Shown in pieces: positions 1-8,971 of a stretch of 64,000 bases of DNA. The DNA comes from Nocardia arthritidis NBRC 100137. Its GTDB lineage: Bacteria; Actinomycetota; Actinomycetes; Mycobacteriales; Mycobacteriaceae. The notes beneath the pieces were generated by a model. That model saw nothing but the letters and a program-made list of their open reading frames with translations. It ran no database searches and was not told the DNA's origin. Location of the stretch: NCBI RefSeq assembly GCF_001612765.1, contig NZ_BDBB01000015.1:62001-126000 (forward strand), written 5' to 3'. Made by a program: the position numbers and the translations under genes. Numbering within the stretch: position 1 is the first letter of the stretch; each line of letters begins with the position of its first letter.

Positions 1-26
1 CAGGCACACCGAAACGAGAGGACGTC

Positions 27-398
27 ATGGCCACCCAGACGCTGACCCAGCAGAATTTCGACGAGGTAGTCACCGGAAACGACGTGGTAGTCGTCGATTT
101 CTGGGCCGATTGGTGCGGTCCGTGCAAGAGTTTCGCACCGACTTTCGAGGCCTCCTCCGACAAGCACCCCGACGTGGTGCACGGAAAGGTCGACACCGAA
201 TCCGAGCAGGGCCTCGCGGCGGCCGCCAACATCCGCTCCATCCCGACGATCATGGCTTTCCGGGAGGGCGTGCTGGTGTTCGCGCAGCCCGGCGCACTGC
301 CGCCCGCGGCGCTCGAGGATCTGGTGACCCAGGTCAAGGCGCTGGACATGGACGAGGTGCGCAAGCAGATCGCCGAGCAGCAGCAGGCCGCCGAGTAG
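27..398 (+). CDS. Thioredoxin
   Basis: A 123-residue cytosolic thioredoxin that reduces protein disulfides. The active site WCGPC is present with redox cysteines at residues 30 and 33, and the cis-proline follows in the IRSIPT segment. The GALPPAALEDL stretch near the C-terminus resembles, from memory, the mycobacterial TrxB1 type rather than the main TrxA/TrxC. The protein is one thioredoxin fold plus a short Gln/Ala-rich tail. The start follows a GAGAGGA ribosome site. No thioredoxin reductase gene is adjacent. A strong hairpin follows the gene before the convergent neighbour. Confidence 0.95.
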   Translation: MATQTLTQQNFDEVVTGNDVVVVDFWADWCGPCKSFAPTFEASSDKHPDVVHGKVDTESEQGLAAAANIRSIPTIMAFREGVLVFAQPGALPPAALEDLVTQVKALDMDEVRKQIAEQQQAAE

Positions 399-454
399 CA
401 GACCCACGGTGGACCATGCGGCGGGATAGGCCTTGCGCCGCAAGGGTATTCATT

Positions 455-502
455 CGGGCCCGGATATCGACGCGTGCAAGCGCCAGTCCGTATCCGGGCC
501 CG
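455..502. terminator. Hairpin between convergent genes
   Basis: A perfect 12-bp inverted repeat (CGGGCCCGGATA / TATCCGGGCCCG) encloses a 24-base loop. It lies between the ends of the thioredoxin and LeuA-domain genes, which face each other. There is no T-run, so if it terminates transcription it is the U-tract-less type common in GC-rich actinobacteria. Confidence 0.55.
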
Positions 503-572
503 CCTGCACGTCCGGGGCCGGCCAGCGTCCAACCGCGGGACGTGATGCCGCCCCGCGGCCGGACGCCGGATC

Positions 573-1010
573 TCAGGACACGCCGAGCAGATTGACGCCC
601 GCGATCATGGCGCGGACCGTCGACTCGGCGCCGTCGTCCGCGATCGCCGCGCCCCAGCCGCGCCTGCCGTTGCATTCGCACTGCACGAACGTGGCGGTGC
701 CCTCCGCGGTGCGCCGCTGGTGGAATTGCAGGATCTCCACGGGATAGCCCTCCTCGTAGAGGGCAGAGGTCATCGCCGCGACGGGGCTGCCGGTGGCGAT
801 GACGGTCCGCAGATGGCCTGTGAACTCCAGCGTGGCGGTGAACTCCGCGGTCCTTGCGCCCGCGGGCGACCATTCGCCGAGGCGAATCGGACCGCCGTGC
901 GCACAGTAGCGGCTGTGGAACTGCGCCGAGGTCAGGCCAGCCGCTTCGGCACGTAGGGCCTTGGGAGCGGCGGCGCGGAACAGGTCTGTATCAAGAGTCA
1001 GAATGGTCAT
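573..1010 (-). CDS. Stand-alone LeuA allosteric-domain protein
   Basis: A 145-residue protein that aligns by eye with the C-terminal leucine-binding (dimerisation) domain of 2-isopropylmalate synthase and homocitrate synthase. The family pattern is visible: a long insert of the type ALYEEGYPVEIL, then a beta strand with ATFVQCEC, then GRRGWGAAI and a closing helix ending in a VNLL segment. No TIM-barrel catalytic domain is encoded here or next door, so it cannot condense acyl-CoA by itself. It may bind a branched-chain amino acid or regulate a partner LeuA, but this is inference. The ATG start has only a weak ribosome site. Confidence 0.7.
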   Translation of the reverse strand: MTILTLDTDLFRAAAPKALRAEAAGLTSAQFHSRYCAHGGPIRLGEWSPAGARTAEFTATLEFTGHLRTVIATGSPVAAMTSALYEEGYPVEILQFHQRRTAEGTATFVQCECNGRRGWGAAIADDGAESTVRAMIAGVNLLGVS

Positions 1011-1436
1011 TGAAAGTAGGTCTTCCCGAATAATGTCGTGGCTCAGTTGACAGAGGGGACCAGCACTAACAAGTGGAAAAGCCCGCAGCGAGGGGGCCGG
1101 CCCGGATCAGACCCCGCTACGGCGGGCTACTACGAGAACTCGGGGAAGCGGCGCCACCGTCGCGGTGAGCGGAAGTAGCTCGGCGCGAACCTCGGACTCG
1201 GAGGCGGTAGCCTGCGCAGCCACGGAGGGCCCGATGAGCGACGCCGAAAGCAGAGCGCTGTCGCGGTCTGCGACGGTGAGCGCTGCACTGCGGCGGTCGG
1301 CGGGATTCGGCACGGCATCGAGGATAGGGACATCGCGGCGCAATAGCAACCACATCCGATGCCCGATTTGTCTACTGACGAGTACCATCTGTGCAGTTCA
1401 GGACGTTGCGGCCGGTACGAGGGTAGCGTCGGTGAC
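1011..1436. other. Intergenic region, no confident gene
   Basis: This gap separates two divergent genes and should hold both promoters. A 93-codon minus-strand frame (1107-1388, starting MVLVSRQIGH) has moderate third-position GC and could be a small protein. It has no clear ribosome site or recognisable family, so it is not called. Confidence 0.4.
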
Positions 1437-1751
1437 ATGGGTCTCCTCGTGGCCATGACCATTCCGGGTCTGGCGGTGCTGCTCATCCTCCTGGCCTTCG
1501 CCGAAGTGGCCTGGAACAAGCTGACCGGCAGCCGAGCACTGCCCTGGACTCGCACGCGATCCGGCCGTCCGGTGGCGGCCGCGGGCTTCGAGGAGGTCAC
1601 GGCGGTCTTCCAGGGCGGCAAGCACCGCGAGTTCGAGCAGCGCCTGACGACGCTGATGCACCGGGAGGACCTCTCCGACGGCGCGCCGCCGCGCGACGAG
1701 GTGGACCTCACAGCAGGTTCGGCGCGCCTCGTGCCGCACCGTCTCTCGTGA
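1437..1751 (+). CDS. Small DUF6191-type membrane protein
   Basis: A 104-residue protein with one N-terminal membrane segment (about residues 4-24, MTIPGLAVLLILLAFAE) and a charged cytoplasmic tail. The MGLLVAMTIPGL opening and the tail are typical of short actinobacterial DUF6191 proteins, whose function is unknown. I chose the internal ATG because the residues before it look non-coding and the membrane segment then begins at once. No operon partner is visible. A hairpin follows before the convergent carbonic anhydrase gene. Confidence 0.6.
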   Translation: MGLLVAMTIPGLAVLLILLAFAEVAWNKLTGSRALPWTRTRSGRPVAAAGFEEVTAVFQGGKHREFEQRLTTLMHREDLSDGAPPRDEVDLTAGSARLVPHRLS

Positions 1752-1765
1752 AACACGCCACAACA

Positions 1766-1801
1766 CAGTGAGATCCGGCGATTCACACCCGGATCTCACT
1801 G
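1766..1801. terminator. Hairpin between convergent genes
   Basis: A perfect 13-bp stem (CAGTGAGATCCGG / CCGGATCTCACTG) with a 10-base loop lies between the 3' ends of the DUF6191 gene and the carbonic anhydrase gene. No T-run follows on either strand. It probably ends transcription in both directions. Confidence 0.6.
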
Positions 1802-1820
1802 CGGTAGTGGGGAATTCGCC

Positions 1821-2318
1821 TTACTGACGGCGAAGAACCTCGTTCAGCTTGCCGGTGGCCACGTCGAACACGAAACCGCGGATCGAGTCCTTGTGCGGCA
1901 CGAACGGGCTGGCGACGATGCGCGCGATCGACTGCCGCACATCGGTTTCCGGGTCGGAGAACGACTCCGCCGACCAGTCCGGCTTGATGCCGGTCTCCTC
2001 CTGGATGCTCGCCTTGAAGTCGTCGTCGGTGAAGGTGAGCATGCCGCAATCGGTGTGGTGGATCAGGATGATCTCCCGGGTCCCGAGCAGTCGCTGGCTG
2101 ATCGCCAGCGAGCGGATCTCGTCGGAGGTGATCACGCCGCCCGCGTTGCGGATGACGTGCGCCTCGCCCTCGGCCAGGCCGAGCGCGCCGTAGACGTTCA
2201 GCCGCGCGTCCATGCACGCGACCACGGCCACGCCCTTCGAGGGCGGTAGCGGCAGCGGGCCTCGGAAGGTGCTCGCGTAGGCCGCGTTGTTCGCCAGGTA
2301 CTCCTCGGTGACAGTCAT
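1821..2318 (-). CDS. Beta-class carbonic anhydrase
   Basis: Interconverts CO2 and bicarbonate in the cytosol. The protein has 165 residues, and its predicted zinc ligands Cys35, Asp37 (ACMDARLN), His88 and Cys91 (HHTDCGM) fall at the positions I recall for the M. tuberculosis enzyme Rv1284. The Asp37-Arg39 pair of the active site is intact. The chosen ATG follows an AGGGGAT ribosome site; the longer upstream frame overlaps likely promoter DNA. It is a single gene transcribed away from polA's end. Confidence 0.92.
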   Translation of the reverse strand: MTVTEEYLANNAAYASTFRGPLPLPPSKGVAVVACMDARLNVYGALGLAEGEAHVIRNAGGVITSDEIRSLAISQRLLGTREIILIHHTDCGMLTFTDDDFKASIQEETGIKPDWSAESFSDPETDVRQSIARIVASPFVPHKDSIRGFVFDVATGKLNEVLRRQ

Positions 2319-2514
2319 GGGCCATCCCCTGCGCTCGGTATGCGTGAATCCCTCTGTACGACCAGCCCCACGGTAGGTGGCCGCGCGGCACGGGACATCC
2401 GTCCCGTTCACCGTGATTCGTTTACTTGCACGCGGTGGCCCGATGGTAGCTCTCCGGATGCCGGATGCCGGGCCCCTGCGGTCGGGCACGGCATGTCCTC
2501 CTGTGCCGCGCCGG

Positions 2515-5259
2515 TCAGTGCGCGGCGGAGTCCCAGCTGTGGCCTACGCCGACCGAAACCTCCAGCGGCACGGACAGGGCGATCGCGGCGGACATCTGCT
2601 CGCGTGCCAGCGCCTCGAGCGTCTCTCGTTCCCCGTCAGCGACCTCGAACAGCAGTTCGTCGTGGATCTGCAACAGCATCCTGGAGCGCAGCCCCGCCTC
2701 GCGCATCGCCCGGTGTACGTTGATCATCGCCACCTTGATGATGTCGGCCGCGGTGCCCTGGATCGGGGCGTTGAGCGCCATCCGCTCGGCCGATTCCCGG
2801 CGCTGCCGGTTGCTGGAATCCAGATCGGGCAGGTAGCGGCGGCGGCCGAACAGCGTCTCGGTGTAGCCGACCTTGCGCGCCTGCTCCACCACCTCGTAGA
2901 GGTAGTCGCGGATGCGGCCGAAGCGGGCGAAGTAGACCTCCATCTGCTCCTTCGCCTCGGTGGTGCTGATCTTCAGCTGCGCGGACAGGCCGTAGGAACT
3001 CAACCCGTAGGCCAGGCCGTAGGACATCGCCTTGATCCGGCGGCGCAATTCCGGGCTCACTTCGGAGATCGGGATGTCGAACGCTTTCGACGCCACGAAG
3101 GTGTGCAGGTCCTCACCGGAATTGAACGCCTCGATCAGCCCCTCGTCCCCGGACAGGTGCGCCATGATCCGCATCTCGATCTGGCTGTAGTCGGCGGTCA
3201 TCAGCGACTGGTAGCCGGAACCGACCACGAAGGTGTCGCGGATCTGCCTGCCGGTGTCGGTGCGGATCGGGATGTTCTGCAGGTTCGGTTCGGTCGAGGA
3301 CAGCCGCCCGGTGGCCGCGATCGTCTGGTTGAACGTGGTGTGGATGCGGCCGTCGTCGGCGACGCATTTGAGCAGGCCGTCGACGGTGACCTTGAGGCGG
3401 GTGGCGTCGCGGTGCGTGAGCAGGTGCTCCAGGAACGGATGCTGGGTCTTCTCGTACAGCGACTCCAGCGCGTCCGCGTCGGTGGTGTAGCCGGTCTTGG
3501 TGCGCTTGGTCTTAGGCATGTCGAGCTCGTCGAACAGCACCACCTGCAACTGCTTGGGCGAGCCGAGGTTGATCTGCTTGCCGATCACGTCGTAGGCCGC
3601 CTCGGCCGCCTCGGCCACCCGGTCGGCGAACTGCCGCTGCAGCGTCGCGAGCTGGTCGGTGTCCACCGCGATGCCCGCCTCCTCCAAGGTGGACAGCACG
3701 CCCAGCAGCGGCAGTTCCATCTCCGCCAGCAGCGGGGTGGCCTCGATCTGGGCCAGTTCCCGGTCGAGCGCGTCGGCCAGGTCCGCGACGGCACGCGCGC
3801 GCAGCATCTGCGCCCGCGCCAGCTCGGCGTCGACGGCGTCCTCCTCGTCGAGCAGCGACAGCTGCGCGGTCTCGTCGGTCTCGGCGCGCAACTCCCGGTG
3901 CAGGTAGCGCAGCGACAGGTCGTCGAGGTTGAACGTGCGCTGGCCCGGGCGGACCAGATACGCCGCCAGCGCCGTGTCGCTGGCCAGCCCGCCGAGGGTC
4001 CAGCCGCGGCCACGCAGCGCGTGCACGGCGGCCTTGGCCTCGTGCAGGGCCTTCGGCGTCGCCGGGTCGGCGAGCCAGGCGCCCAGCGCGGCCTCGTCCT
4101 CGGGGGTGAGCACGCTGACGTCGATGTAACCGCTCTCGCCGTCGCCCGCCGCGATGGCCAGCGCGCGCACGTCGCCACCGGCCGGGGAGCCCGCGCCGAG
4201 AATCGAGACACCGTGGCGCACACCGGCTTTCGCGTGCTCGGCGAGCCAGCCCGCGACCGCGCCGATCTCCAGCGCGCCGCCGCTGATCTCGAAACCCGCC
4301 TCCGCCTCCGGCTCCGGCGGCGCCAGCGTCTCGAACAGCCGGTCACGCAGCACACGGAACTCGAGATCGTCGAACAACTGATGGATCTTCTCGCGGTCCC
4401 ACGGCCCCTGCGCCAGCTGGTCGGGGGTGTAGGGCAGCGGCACGTCCCGCATCAGCTCGGTGAGCTGCCGGTTGAGCACCACGCTGCTCAGGTTCGCCCG
4501 CAGCGCGTCGCCGACCTTGCCCTTCACCTGATCGACCTTCTCGACCAACGTGTTCAGGTCGCCGTACTCGCGAATCCACTTGGCGGCGGTCTTCTCCCCC
4601 ACGCCCGGGATGCCGGGCAGGTTGTCGCTCGGGTCGCCGCGCAGCGCCGCGTAATCGGGGTACTGGTTCGGCGTGAGGCCGTATTTCGTCATCACCTCGT
4701 CCGGGGTGAACCGGGTCAGGTCGGAGACGCCCTTGCGCGGGTACAGCACCGTGACGTTCTCGTTCACCAACTGGATGGAGTCCCGGTCGCCGGTGACGAT
4801 CAACACGCGAAAACCCGCGGCCGTCGCCTGCGTGGTGAGCGTGGCGATGATGTCGTCGGCCTCGAAGCCCTCGATCGCCATCACCGGGATGCCCAAAGCG
4901 CCCAGCACGTCCTTGGTGAGTTCGACCTGGCCGCGGAACTCGTCCGGGGTGGCGCTGCGATTGGCCTTGTACTCCGGGTACGCCTCGGCGCGGAAGGTCT
5001 GGCGCGAGACGTCGAACGCCGCGGCCACGTGCGTGGGCTTCTCGTCGCGCAGCAGGTTGATCAGCATCGCGGTGAAGCCGTAGACCGCGTTCGTGGTCTG
5101 CCCGGTGACCGTCTTGAAGTTCTCCGCCGGTAGCGCGAAGAACGCGCGATAGGCGATCGAATGCCCGTCCAGCAACAGCAACGTCGGCCGGCCTCCCGAG
5201 CCGGGATCGCCGGAGCCGGACGCGGGGGCGGGACGAGGAGCGGTCGTGGGTGAACTCAC
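2515..5259 (-). CDS. polA: DNA polymerase I
   Basis: Fills gaps and removes RNA primers during replication and repair. The 914-residue protein has an N-terminal 5' nuclease domain (about 25-320), a degenerate 3'-5' exonuclease-like middle domain (about 330-510) and a family A polymerase domain. Polymerase motifs are visible: DYSQIEMRIMAHLSGD (motif A), RRRIKAMSYGLAYG (motif B, with Tyr in the O-helix position that discriminates dideoxynucleotides) and QIHDELLFEV (motif C). The usual proofreading acidic residues are not evident, as in mycobacterial PolA. GTG was chosen; a TTG ten codons upstream is in frame. rpsA, its neighbour in mycobacteria, is not here. Confidence 0.97.
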   Translation of the reverse strand: MSSPTTAPRPAPASGSGDPGSGGRPTLLLLDGHSIAYRAFFALPAENFKTVTGQTTNAVYGFTAMLINLLRDEKPTHVAAAFDVSRQTFRAEAYPEYKANRSATPDEFRGQVELTKDVLGALGIPVMAIEGFEADDIIATLTTQATAAGFRVLIVTGDRDSIQLVNENVTVLYPRKGVSDLTRFTPDEVMTKYGLTPNQYPDYAALRGDPSDNLPGIPGVGEKTAAKWIREYGDLNTLVEKVDQVKGKVGDALRANLSSVVLNRQLTELMRDVPLPYTPDQLAQGPWDREKIHQLFDDLEFRVLRDRLFETLAPPEPEAEAGFEISGGALEIGAVAGWLAEHAKAGVRHGVSILGAGSPAGGDVRALAIAAGDGESGYIDVSVLTPEDEAALGAWLADPATPKALHEAKAAVHALRGRGWTLGGLASDTALAAYLVRPGQRTFNLDDLSLRYLHRELRAETDETAQLSLLDEEDAVDAELARAQMLRARAVADLADALDRELAQIEATPLLAEMELPLLGVLSTLEEAGIAVDTDQLATLQRQFADRVAEAAEAAYDVIGKQINLGSPKQLQVVLFDELDMPKTKRTKTGYTTDADALESLYEKTQHPFLEHLLTHRDATRLKVTVDGLLKCVADDGRIHTTFNQTIAATGRLSSTEPNLQNIPIRTDTGRQIRDTFVVGSGYQSLMTADYSQIEMRIMAHLSGDEGLIEAFNSGEDLHTFVASKAFDIPISEVSPELRRRIKAMSYGLAYGLSSYGLSAQLKISTTEAKEQMEVYFARFGRIRDYLYEVVEQARKVGYTETLFGRRRYLPDLDSSNRQRRESAERMALNAPIQGTAADIIKVAMINVHRAMREAGLRSRMLLQIHDELLFEVADGERETLEALAREQMSAAIALSVPLEVSVGVGHSWDSAAH

Positions 5260-5368
5260 GCCCCAGAGTCTAGGGACCGGCACCGACAAGGCGATGCGCC
5301 GACACCCAGGTGCCCCCGGCGCCGGACTTCCGGCTCGCGGGACACGTGTCGATCGCGCCCCGCGGCCG

Positions 5369-7057
5369 TCACAGCGTGGCGACCAGTTCTCGCAGTACGG
5401 GCAGGCTCACCGATCCGGAGCCGAGCACCACGTCGTGGAATGCCTTGATGTCGAAGTCCGCGCCGAGCCGCTCGGTGGCCGCCACCCGCTGGCGCAGGAT
5501 CTCCAGCTGGCCGACCTTGTAGGCGACCGCCTGCCCCGGCATGGCGATGTAGCGGTCCACCTCGACGGTGATCTCGGCCAGTCCGACCGGCGCGTTGGCC
5601 ACCATGAAGTCGATGGCCTGCTGCCTGGTCCACCCCTTCGCGTGCAAGCCGGTGTCCACCACCAACCGGCAGGAGCGCCACGAGTCTCCGGCCAGCATGC
5701 CGAGCCGGCCCAGATCGTCCTCGTACAAACCCATTTCGTCGGCCAGCCGCTCGGTGTAGAGCGCCCAGCCTTCGACGAAAGCGGTGTTGGCGAAGGACTG
5801 GCGCTGGAAGCGCGGCAGATGGTCGAGTTCGTTGGCGATGGTGAGCTGCAGGTGATGGCCGGGAATCGCCTCGTGGTAGGCCACCGACGCGGTCTCGTAG
5901 CGGCCGCGGCCGGTGGGATGGTGCTGGTTGACGAAATACGTGCCGGGCCGGGAACCGTCGGCGGCGGGCGGGAAGTAATACGCCGCAGGCGAATCCGCGG
6001 CCAGGAACTCCGGCACCGGGACGATGTCGCAGGACTGCTTCGGCAGGCGCCCGAACCAGTTCCCCATCTCGGCGCCTGCCATGGTCAGCGCCCGGCGGGC
6101 GTCGAACATGATCTGCTCCGCGTCGTCGTAGCACAGCGCGGGATCGTCACGCAGGCGGGCGAAGATCTCGCCGAGATCGCCGGTGCCGAACAGGCGCGCG
6201 CCCACCGTCGCGTACTCCTCGCGCAGCCTCGCCAGCTCGGCGAGGCCGAGGTCGTGGATCTCGTCGGCGCCCAGATCGGGCAGCGTCGTGTGGTGGCGCA
6301 GCAGTCGCTGGTAGATGTCCTCGCCGTCGGCACCGAGCCAGCACAGGCCGGGCCGGTCGTCGGGACGGGCGGCGGGCAGCAGCTCGTCGTACAGCGCGTC
6401 GCGGTAGACCTGGAACGCGGGCCGGATGACATTCCGCGTCACGTCGGCCATTTCGGAGCGCCACGCGGCCTCGCCGTCCCAGCTCTGCGGCCCTGCGAAG
6501 GTGACGAACGGGTCGGCGGCGATGTCGGAATCCAGGTAGCCGTCCAGCTGGTTGAGCGAGCGCTCGATGGTGATCCGCGCGGGCGCGCGTCCGGCGGCCA
6601 GGCCCGCCCGGAACCGTTCCACGGCCTGGCCGAGCATGTCACCGAACTGCCGGTAACGCCGCACCAGTGCCAGCGCGTGCTCGGGCCGCGGCGCGTTCGT
6701 CTGCGGCGCCACCATCAGCACGCCGGCGTGCACGCCGTTCATCTGGTCGGAGGCCATCTCCACCGGCCGCCATTCCAGATGCTCGACCGCGCCGCTCAAC
6801 TCGGTGCGCAACAGGCTGCGAGTGATGCGGTCGGTCGGGCTCAACGGCTCCGCGTCGAGCGCGTCGACCGCGCGCAGCAGATCGCGCCAGGTCGACAGCA
6901 ACCGCTGCTCCGCATCGACGGACAGATCCTCGATCCGATCGTCGAAGCGGCGGTCGCCGAGCAAGGTAGCCTCGCTCGGCGCCGCCTCGAGCACACTGTC
7001 CCAGTACCGCTCGGCCAGGCTCATCAGCTCGTCGTGACCATCCATGGTCACGATCAT
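5369..7057 (-). CDS. DUF885 family putative metallopeptidase
   Basis: A 562-residue protein of the DUF885 family, often described as uncharacterised zinc-peptidase-like proteins. The HEAIPGHH motif supplies putative metal ligands, and a downstream EGWALYTE segment carries the usual third acidic ligand. The N-terminus shows no signal peptide, so it is probably cytosolic. The ATG at this start was preferred over one four codons downstream because a short GAGGC lies upstream; the choice is not firm. It lies 96 bases after livGF on the same strand and may be cotranscribed. Substrate unknown. Confidence 0.85.
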   Translation of the reverse strand: MIVTMDGHDELMSLAERYWDSVLEAAPSEATLLGDRRFDDRIEDLSVDAEQRLLSTWRDLLRAVDALDAEPLSPTDRITRSLLRTELSGAVEHLEWRPVEMASDQMNGVHAGVLMVAPQTNAPRPEHALALVRRYRQFGDMLGQAVERFRAGLAAGRAPARITIERSLNQLDGYLDSDIAADPFVTFAGPQSWDGEAAWRSEMADVTRNVIRPAFQVYRDALYDELLPAARPDDRPGLCWLGADGEDIYQRLLRHHTTLPDLGADEIHDLGLAELARLREEYATVGARLFGTGDLGEIFARLRDDPALCYDDAEQIMFDARRALTMAGAEMGNWFGRLPKQSCDIVPVPEFLAADSPAAYYFPPAADGSRPGTYFVNQHHPTGRGRYETASVAYHEAIPGHHLQLTIANELDHLPRFQRQSFANTAFVEGWALYTERLADEMGLYEDDLGRLGMLAGDSWRSCRLVVDTGLHAKGWTRQQAIDFMVANAPVGLAEITVEVDRYIAMPGQAVAYKVGQLEILRQRVAATERLGADFDIKAFHDVVLGSGSVSLPVLRELVATL

Positions 7058-7153
7058 GCCTCGAGCAGCCCCGCGCGGCACCGGAGTCGGCGCGCCCGCC
7101 GGGCACCGGGCACACATGACACGCCCCGGGCCCGCGCACGGCGAGTCGGCCGC

Positions 7154-8971
7154 CTACCCCACGCCCAGATACGCCGATTTCACCGCGGGATCGGTGAGCA
7201 GTTCCGCACCGCGACCGGTTTTGGTGACCTCACCGGTTTCCATGATGTAGGCGCGGTCGCTGCGGGCCAGCGCCTGCTGGGCGTTCTGTTCCACCAGCAG
7301 CACCGTGGTGCCCTGCTGGTTGATCTCGCTGATGATCCGGAAGATCTGCTGGATCACCATGGGCGCCAGACCCATCGACGGTTCGTCGAGCAGCAGCAGT
7401 CGCGGCCGTGCCATCAGCGCGCGGGCGATGGCGAGCATCTGCTGCTCACCGCCGGAGAGCGTGCCGCCCACCTGCTTGCGCCGCTCGAGCAGCCGGGGAA
7501 AGAGTTCGAACACCCACTCCAGCGTCCGGTCGTACTCGGCCTTCTGCTTGAAACCCCTTCCATAGCAGCCCATGTCGAGGTTCTCCTGCACCGTCATACC
7601 GGGGAAAACGCCCCGGCCCTCCGGCGCCTGGATCAGCCCGTGCGTCACCCGCTCGTGCGCCTTCATCCGGGTGATGTCGCGGCCCTCGAACATGATCCGG
7701 CCGCGGGTCAGCGGCAGCAGCCCGGACATCGCGCGCATCGACGTCGTCTTGCCCGCGCCGTTGGCGCCGAGCAGGGTGACCAGCTCGCCCTCGGCAACGG
7801 TCAGCGAGATCCCGTGCAGGGCCTGGATCCTGCCGTAGTTGACGACCATGTCCTCGACTTCGAGCAGCGGGGCGCCCCGACCGGCGCCCGCGGGCACGCG
7901 CGTCGACTCGGGCACCGGCTCGGTGACCGCCGTCCTGCCGAGCGGCACGGCTGCGGGCTCCGGATCCGATGTCGATATACTCTCGCCGTCTTCCGTTGCG
8001 GGCGAATCGGATTCGCTCACCTCGGTATCCGGCACGCCGAGGTACGCGGCGATCACGGCGGGGTTGTCCCGGATGTCCGCGGGCAGCCCATCGGCGATCT
8101 TGCGGCCGAACTCGAGCACCACGATCCGGTCGGTCACGCCCATGACAAGCCGCATGTCGTGCTCGATCAGCAGCACGGTGAACCCGTCGTCACGGATCTT
8201 TCGGATCAGATCCATGAGCGCGGACTTCTCACTCGGATTGAACCCGGCCGCGGGCTCGTCCAGGCACAGCAGCTTCGGCTCGGTGGCCAGCGCGCGGGCA
8301 ATCTCCAGACGACGCTGGTCGCCGTAGGACAGATTGCGCGCCTTCTCCACCGCGCGCGGGGCGATGCCGACGAACTCCAGCAGCGCCATGCCACGCTCGA
8401 TGGCGTCGCGTTCCTCACGCCGATGCCGCGGCGTGCGGAACACCGCGCCGGGCACCGAGGTCCGGTGCCGTGCGTCGGTGCCGACCACGACGTTCTCCAA
8501 AGCGGTCATCTCGCCGAAGAGCCGCACGTTCTGGAACGTGCGCGCGATGCCGAGGCGGGTGATCGCGTTGCGCTTGGTCTTGGTCAGGGGCTTGCCGTCG
8601 AAGTACACCAGCCCGGAGGCGGGCTGGTAGACACCGGTGATCGCGTTGAAGCAGGTGGTCTTGCCCGCGCCGTTGGGCCCGATCAGACCGAGGATCTCGC
8701 CGCGGCGGATCTCGAAACTCACCTGGTCCAGGGCAGTGAGACCGCCGAACCTCACCGTGAGCCCCTCGGTGCGCAGCAGCGGCTCGCCCACCGCGGTCTC
8801 GATATCCCGATGCGGCGCGACGACTTCCGCGACGGTCTCGGCGTCGGCGAGGTCCGGGATCACCTGGGTGATGTCGACCGTGCCCGCCGACTCCGGCTGC
8901 GGTTGCGCCACGTAGCCCGCGGCCATGTCCTCGTTGTCGAACAGCGCGTCACCCGCGCCCGGCCCGGTCAC
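7154..8971 (-). CDS. Fused LivG-LivF ABC transporter ATPase
   Basis: A single 605-residue protein carrying both nucleotide-binding subunits of a branched-chain amino-acid (HAAT family) importer. The N-terminal half is LivG-like: Walker [11 protein letters not shown], the long LivG insert, signature [15 protein letters not shown], Walker [12 protein letters not shown] Ser/Pro/Glu-rich linker of about 60 residues follows, then a LivF-like half with [25 protein letters not shown] and [11 protein letters not shown] further 60-residue acidic stretch precedes the first domain. The GTG start overlaps the livM stop by four bases (GTGA). No stop codon or frame change separates the two halves. Confidence 0.93.
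   Translation of the reverse strand: MTGPGAGDALFDNEDMAAGYVAQPQPESAGTVDITQVIPDLADAETVAEVVAPHRDIETAVGEPLLRTEGLTVRFGGLTALDQVSFEIRRGEILGLIGPNGAGKTTCFNAITGVYQPASGLVYFDGKPLTKTKRNAITRLGIARTFQNVRLFGEMTALENVVVGTDARHRTSVPGAVFRTPRHRREERDAIERGMALLEFVGIAPRAVEKARNLSYGDQRRLEIARALATEPKLLCLDEPAAGFNPSEKSALMDLIRKIRDDGFTVLLIEHDMRLVMGVTDRIVVLEFGRKIADGLPADIRDNPAVIAAYLGVPDTEVSESDSPATEDGESISTSDPEPAAVPLGRTAVTEPVPESTRVPAGAGRGAPLLEVEDMVVNYGRIQALHGISLTVAEGELVTLLGANGAGKTTSMRAMSGLLPLTRGRIMFEGRDITRMKAHERVTHGLIQAPEGRGVFPGMTVQENLDMGCYGRGFKQKAEYDRTLEWVFELFPRLLERRKQVGGTLSGGEQQMLAIARALMARPRLLLLDEPSMGLAPMVIQQIFRIISEINQQGTTVLLVEQNAQQALARSDRAYIMETGEVTKTGRGAELLTDPAVKSAYLGVG

Noticed and set aside
1107..1388. 93-codon minus-strand frame
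   Set aside because: Codon use is only moderate and there is no ribosome site or known family; mentioned in the region note but not called.
2377..5133. Long plus-strand open frame opposite polA
   Set aside because: It mirrors polA codons in a GC-rich genome; the product is Arg/Gly/Val/Gln-rich low-complexity sequence with no family, while polA on the other strand has every polymerase motif.
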